Shown here: positions 5,411 through 5,800 of the stretch, in pieces
Numbering within the stretch: the first letter of the stretch is position 1
How the letters are laid out: each line of letters begins with the position of its first letter
Assembly (NCBI GenBank): GCA_003157945.1
Contig: PMFY01000293.1
Coordinates: 1-5,800, forward strand
DNA: 5,800 nucleotides
Direction: 5' to 3'
Source: Acidimicrobiaceae bacterium
GTDB lineage: Bacteria > Actinomycetota > Acidimicrobiia > Acidimicrobiales > RAAP-2
Translations under genes and position numbers: made by a program
Notes under the pieces: generated by a model
Databases searched by the model: none
Told to the model about the DNA's origin: nothing
What the model saw: the letters and a program-made list of their open reading frames with translations, nothing else

Positions 5411-5800
5411 TCAACCCTCGTGGACCACGCGTCCGCCTACGACGGTGGCCACCACCCGTCGTGCCGTCGGGTCGTCCAGCGTCCGGTCCAGGTCGTCACC
5501 GAGGAGGCAGAGGTCGGCGGCGGCGCCCACGCAGACGGTGCGCGGCGGGCCCCCGGGGTCCCCCGGATCGGACAGGAAGAGGCCCAGCGCGCGTCGGGGT
5601 GCCAGGCACTCGTCGGGCCCGACCACCCGGCCCGACCGGGTGGTCCGGCGGACCGCCGAGGCGATGGCGACCCACGGGTCCTCGGGACCGAACGGGGCGT
5701 CGGTGCCGGCCCCGACCCCGACCCCGGCCCGGACCAGTCCGGCGCACCGGTACAGGTGGGCCCGGTCCCCGGGATCGACCTCGTCGAGGTACTCGTCGCC
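5411..5800 (-). CDS. YtcJ-like amidohydrolase (amidohydrolase-3 family), C-terminal part (5' end outside window)
   Basis: The minus-strand frame is open from the right window edge to TGA at 5411-5413, giving 129 visible residues of a protein whose family is usually about 500-550 long. The GTG at 5626 is only an internal valine codon, since clear family sequence continues upstream of it. The visible part starts GDEYLDEVDPGDR and contains the diagnostic GVGAGTDAPFGPEDPW at residues 28-43 of the fragment. Asp34 is the conserved metal-site or catalytic aspartate of the barrel's last strand. The block AAADLCLLGDDL then marks the return to the small beta-sandwich domain, and the chain ends VVGGRVVHEG, typical of these enzymes. 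The family hydrolyses amide or related bonds and specificity is rarely known. It lies 130 bp upstream of the ACMSD-like gene on the same strand; the two are distant superfamily relatives, not duplicates. Confidence 0.88.
   Translation of the reverse strand, partial: GDEYLDEVDPGDRAHLYRCAGLVRAGVGVGAGTDAPFGPEDPWVAIASAVRRTTRSGRVVGPDECLAPRRALGLFLSDPGDPGGPPRTVCVGAAADLCLLGDDLDRTLDDPTARRVVATVVGGRVVHEG

Overview
The window is about 5.8 kb of very GC-rich, densely coding DNA. The G/C-ending codon bias and gene content (P450, HSD10-type SDR, CaiB/BaiF CoA-transferase, acyl-CoA-dehydrogenase-type phosphotransferase, DxH amidohydrolase, YtcJ-like amidohydrolase) suggest a high-GC actinobacterium. Acidimicrobiia or a mycobacteria-like lineage is possible, but this is inference from gene families and there is no rRNA or other marker to confirm it. 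I see no mobile element, tRNA, rRNA or CRISPR array, and no gene-free stretch longer than 130 bp.

Plus-strand unit, left to right: the C-terminal part of an APH-family phosphotransferase that runs off the left edge (1-547); a 109-bp gap with short GAGTC repeats; a complete cytochrome P450 (657-1853); and a complete NAD-type short-chain dehydrogenase of the HSD10 type (1895-2659), 41 bp downstream of the P450. Minus-strand unit, read right to left: the C-terminal part of a YtcJ-like amidohydrolase that runs off the right edge (5411-5800); a 130-bp gap with a good promoter candidate; a complete ACMSD-like amidohydrolase (3997-5280, GTG start); an 86-bp gap with GC-rich hairpins; and a complete class III CoA-transferase/racemase (2693-3910). 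The two units converge on a 33-bp gap with a hairpin that could terminate both.

Together the genes look like part of a catabolic locus for a hydrophobic, CoA-activated substrate such as a steroid, terpenoid or branched lipid. The P450 would hydroxylate it, the SDR would oxidise a hydroxyl or hydroxyacyl-CoA, the CoA-transferase would move or epimerise an acyl-CoA, and an amidohydrolase could hydrolyse or decarboxylate a ring-derived intermediate. The substrate cannot be read from the sequence, and redox partners for the P450 are not in view. I found no defence, RNA-based or otherwise clearly undescribed system. The points most worth checking are a Trp in place of the catalytic-loop His in the phosphotransferase, the DxH/Glu variant metal site of the central amidohydrolase, and the intergenic regulatory and hairpin candidates.
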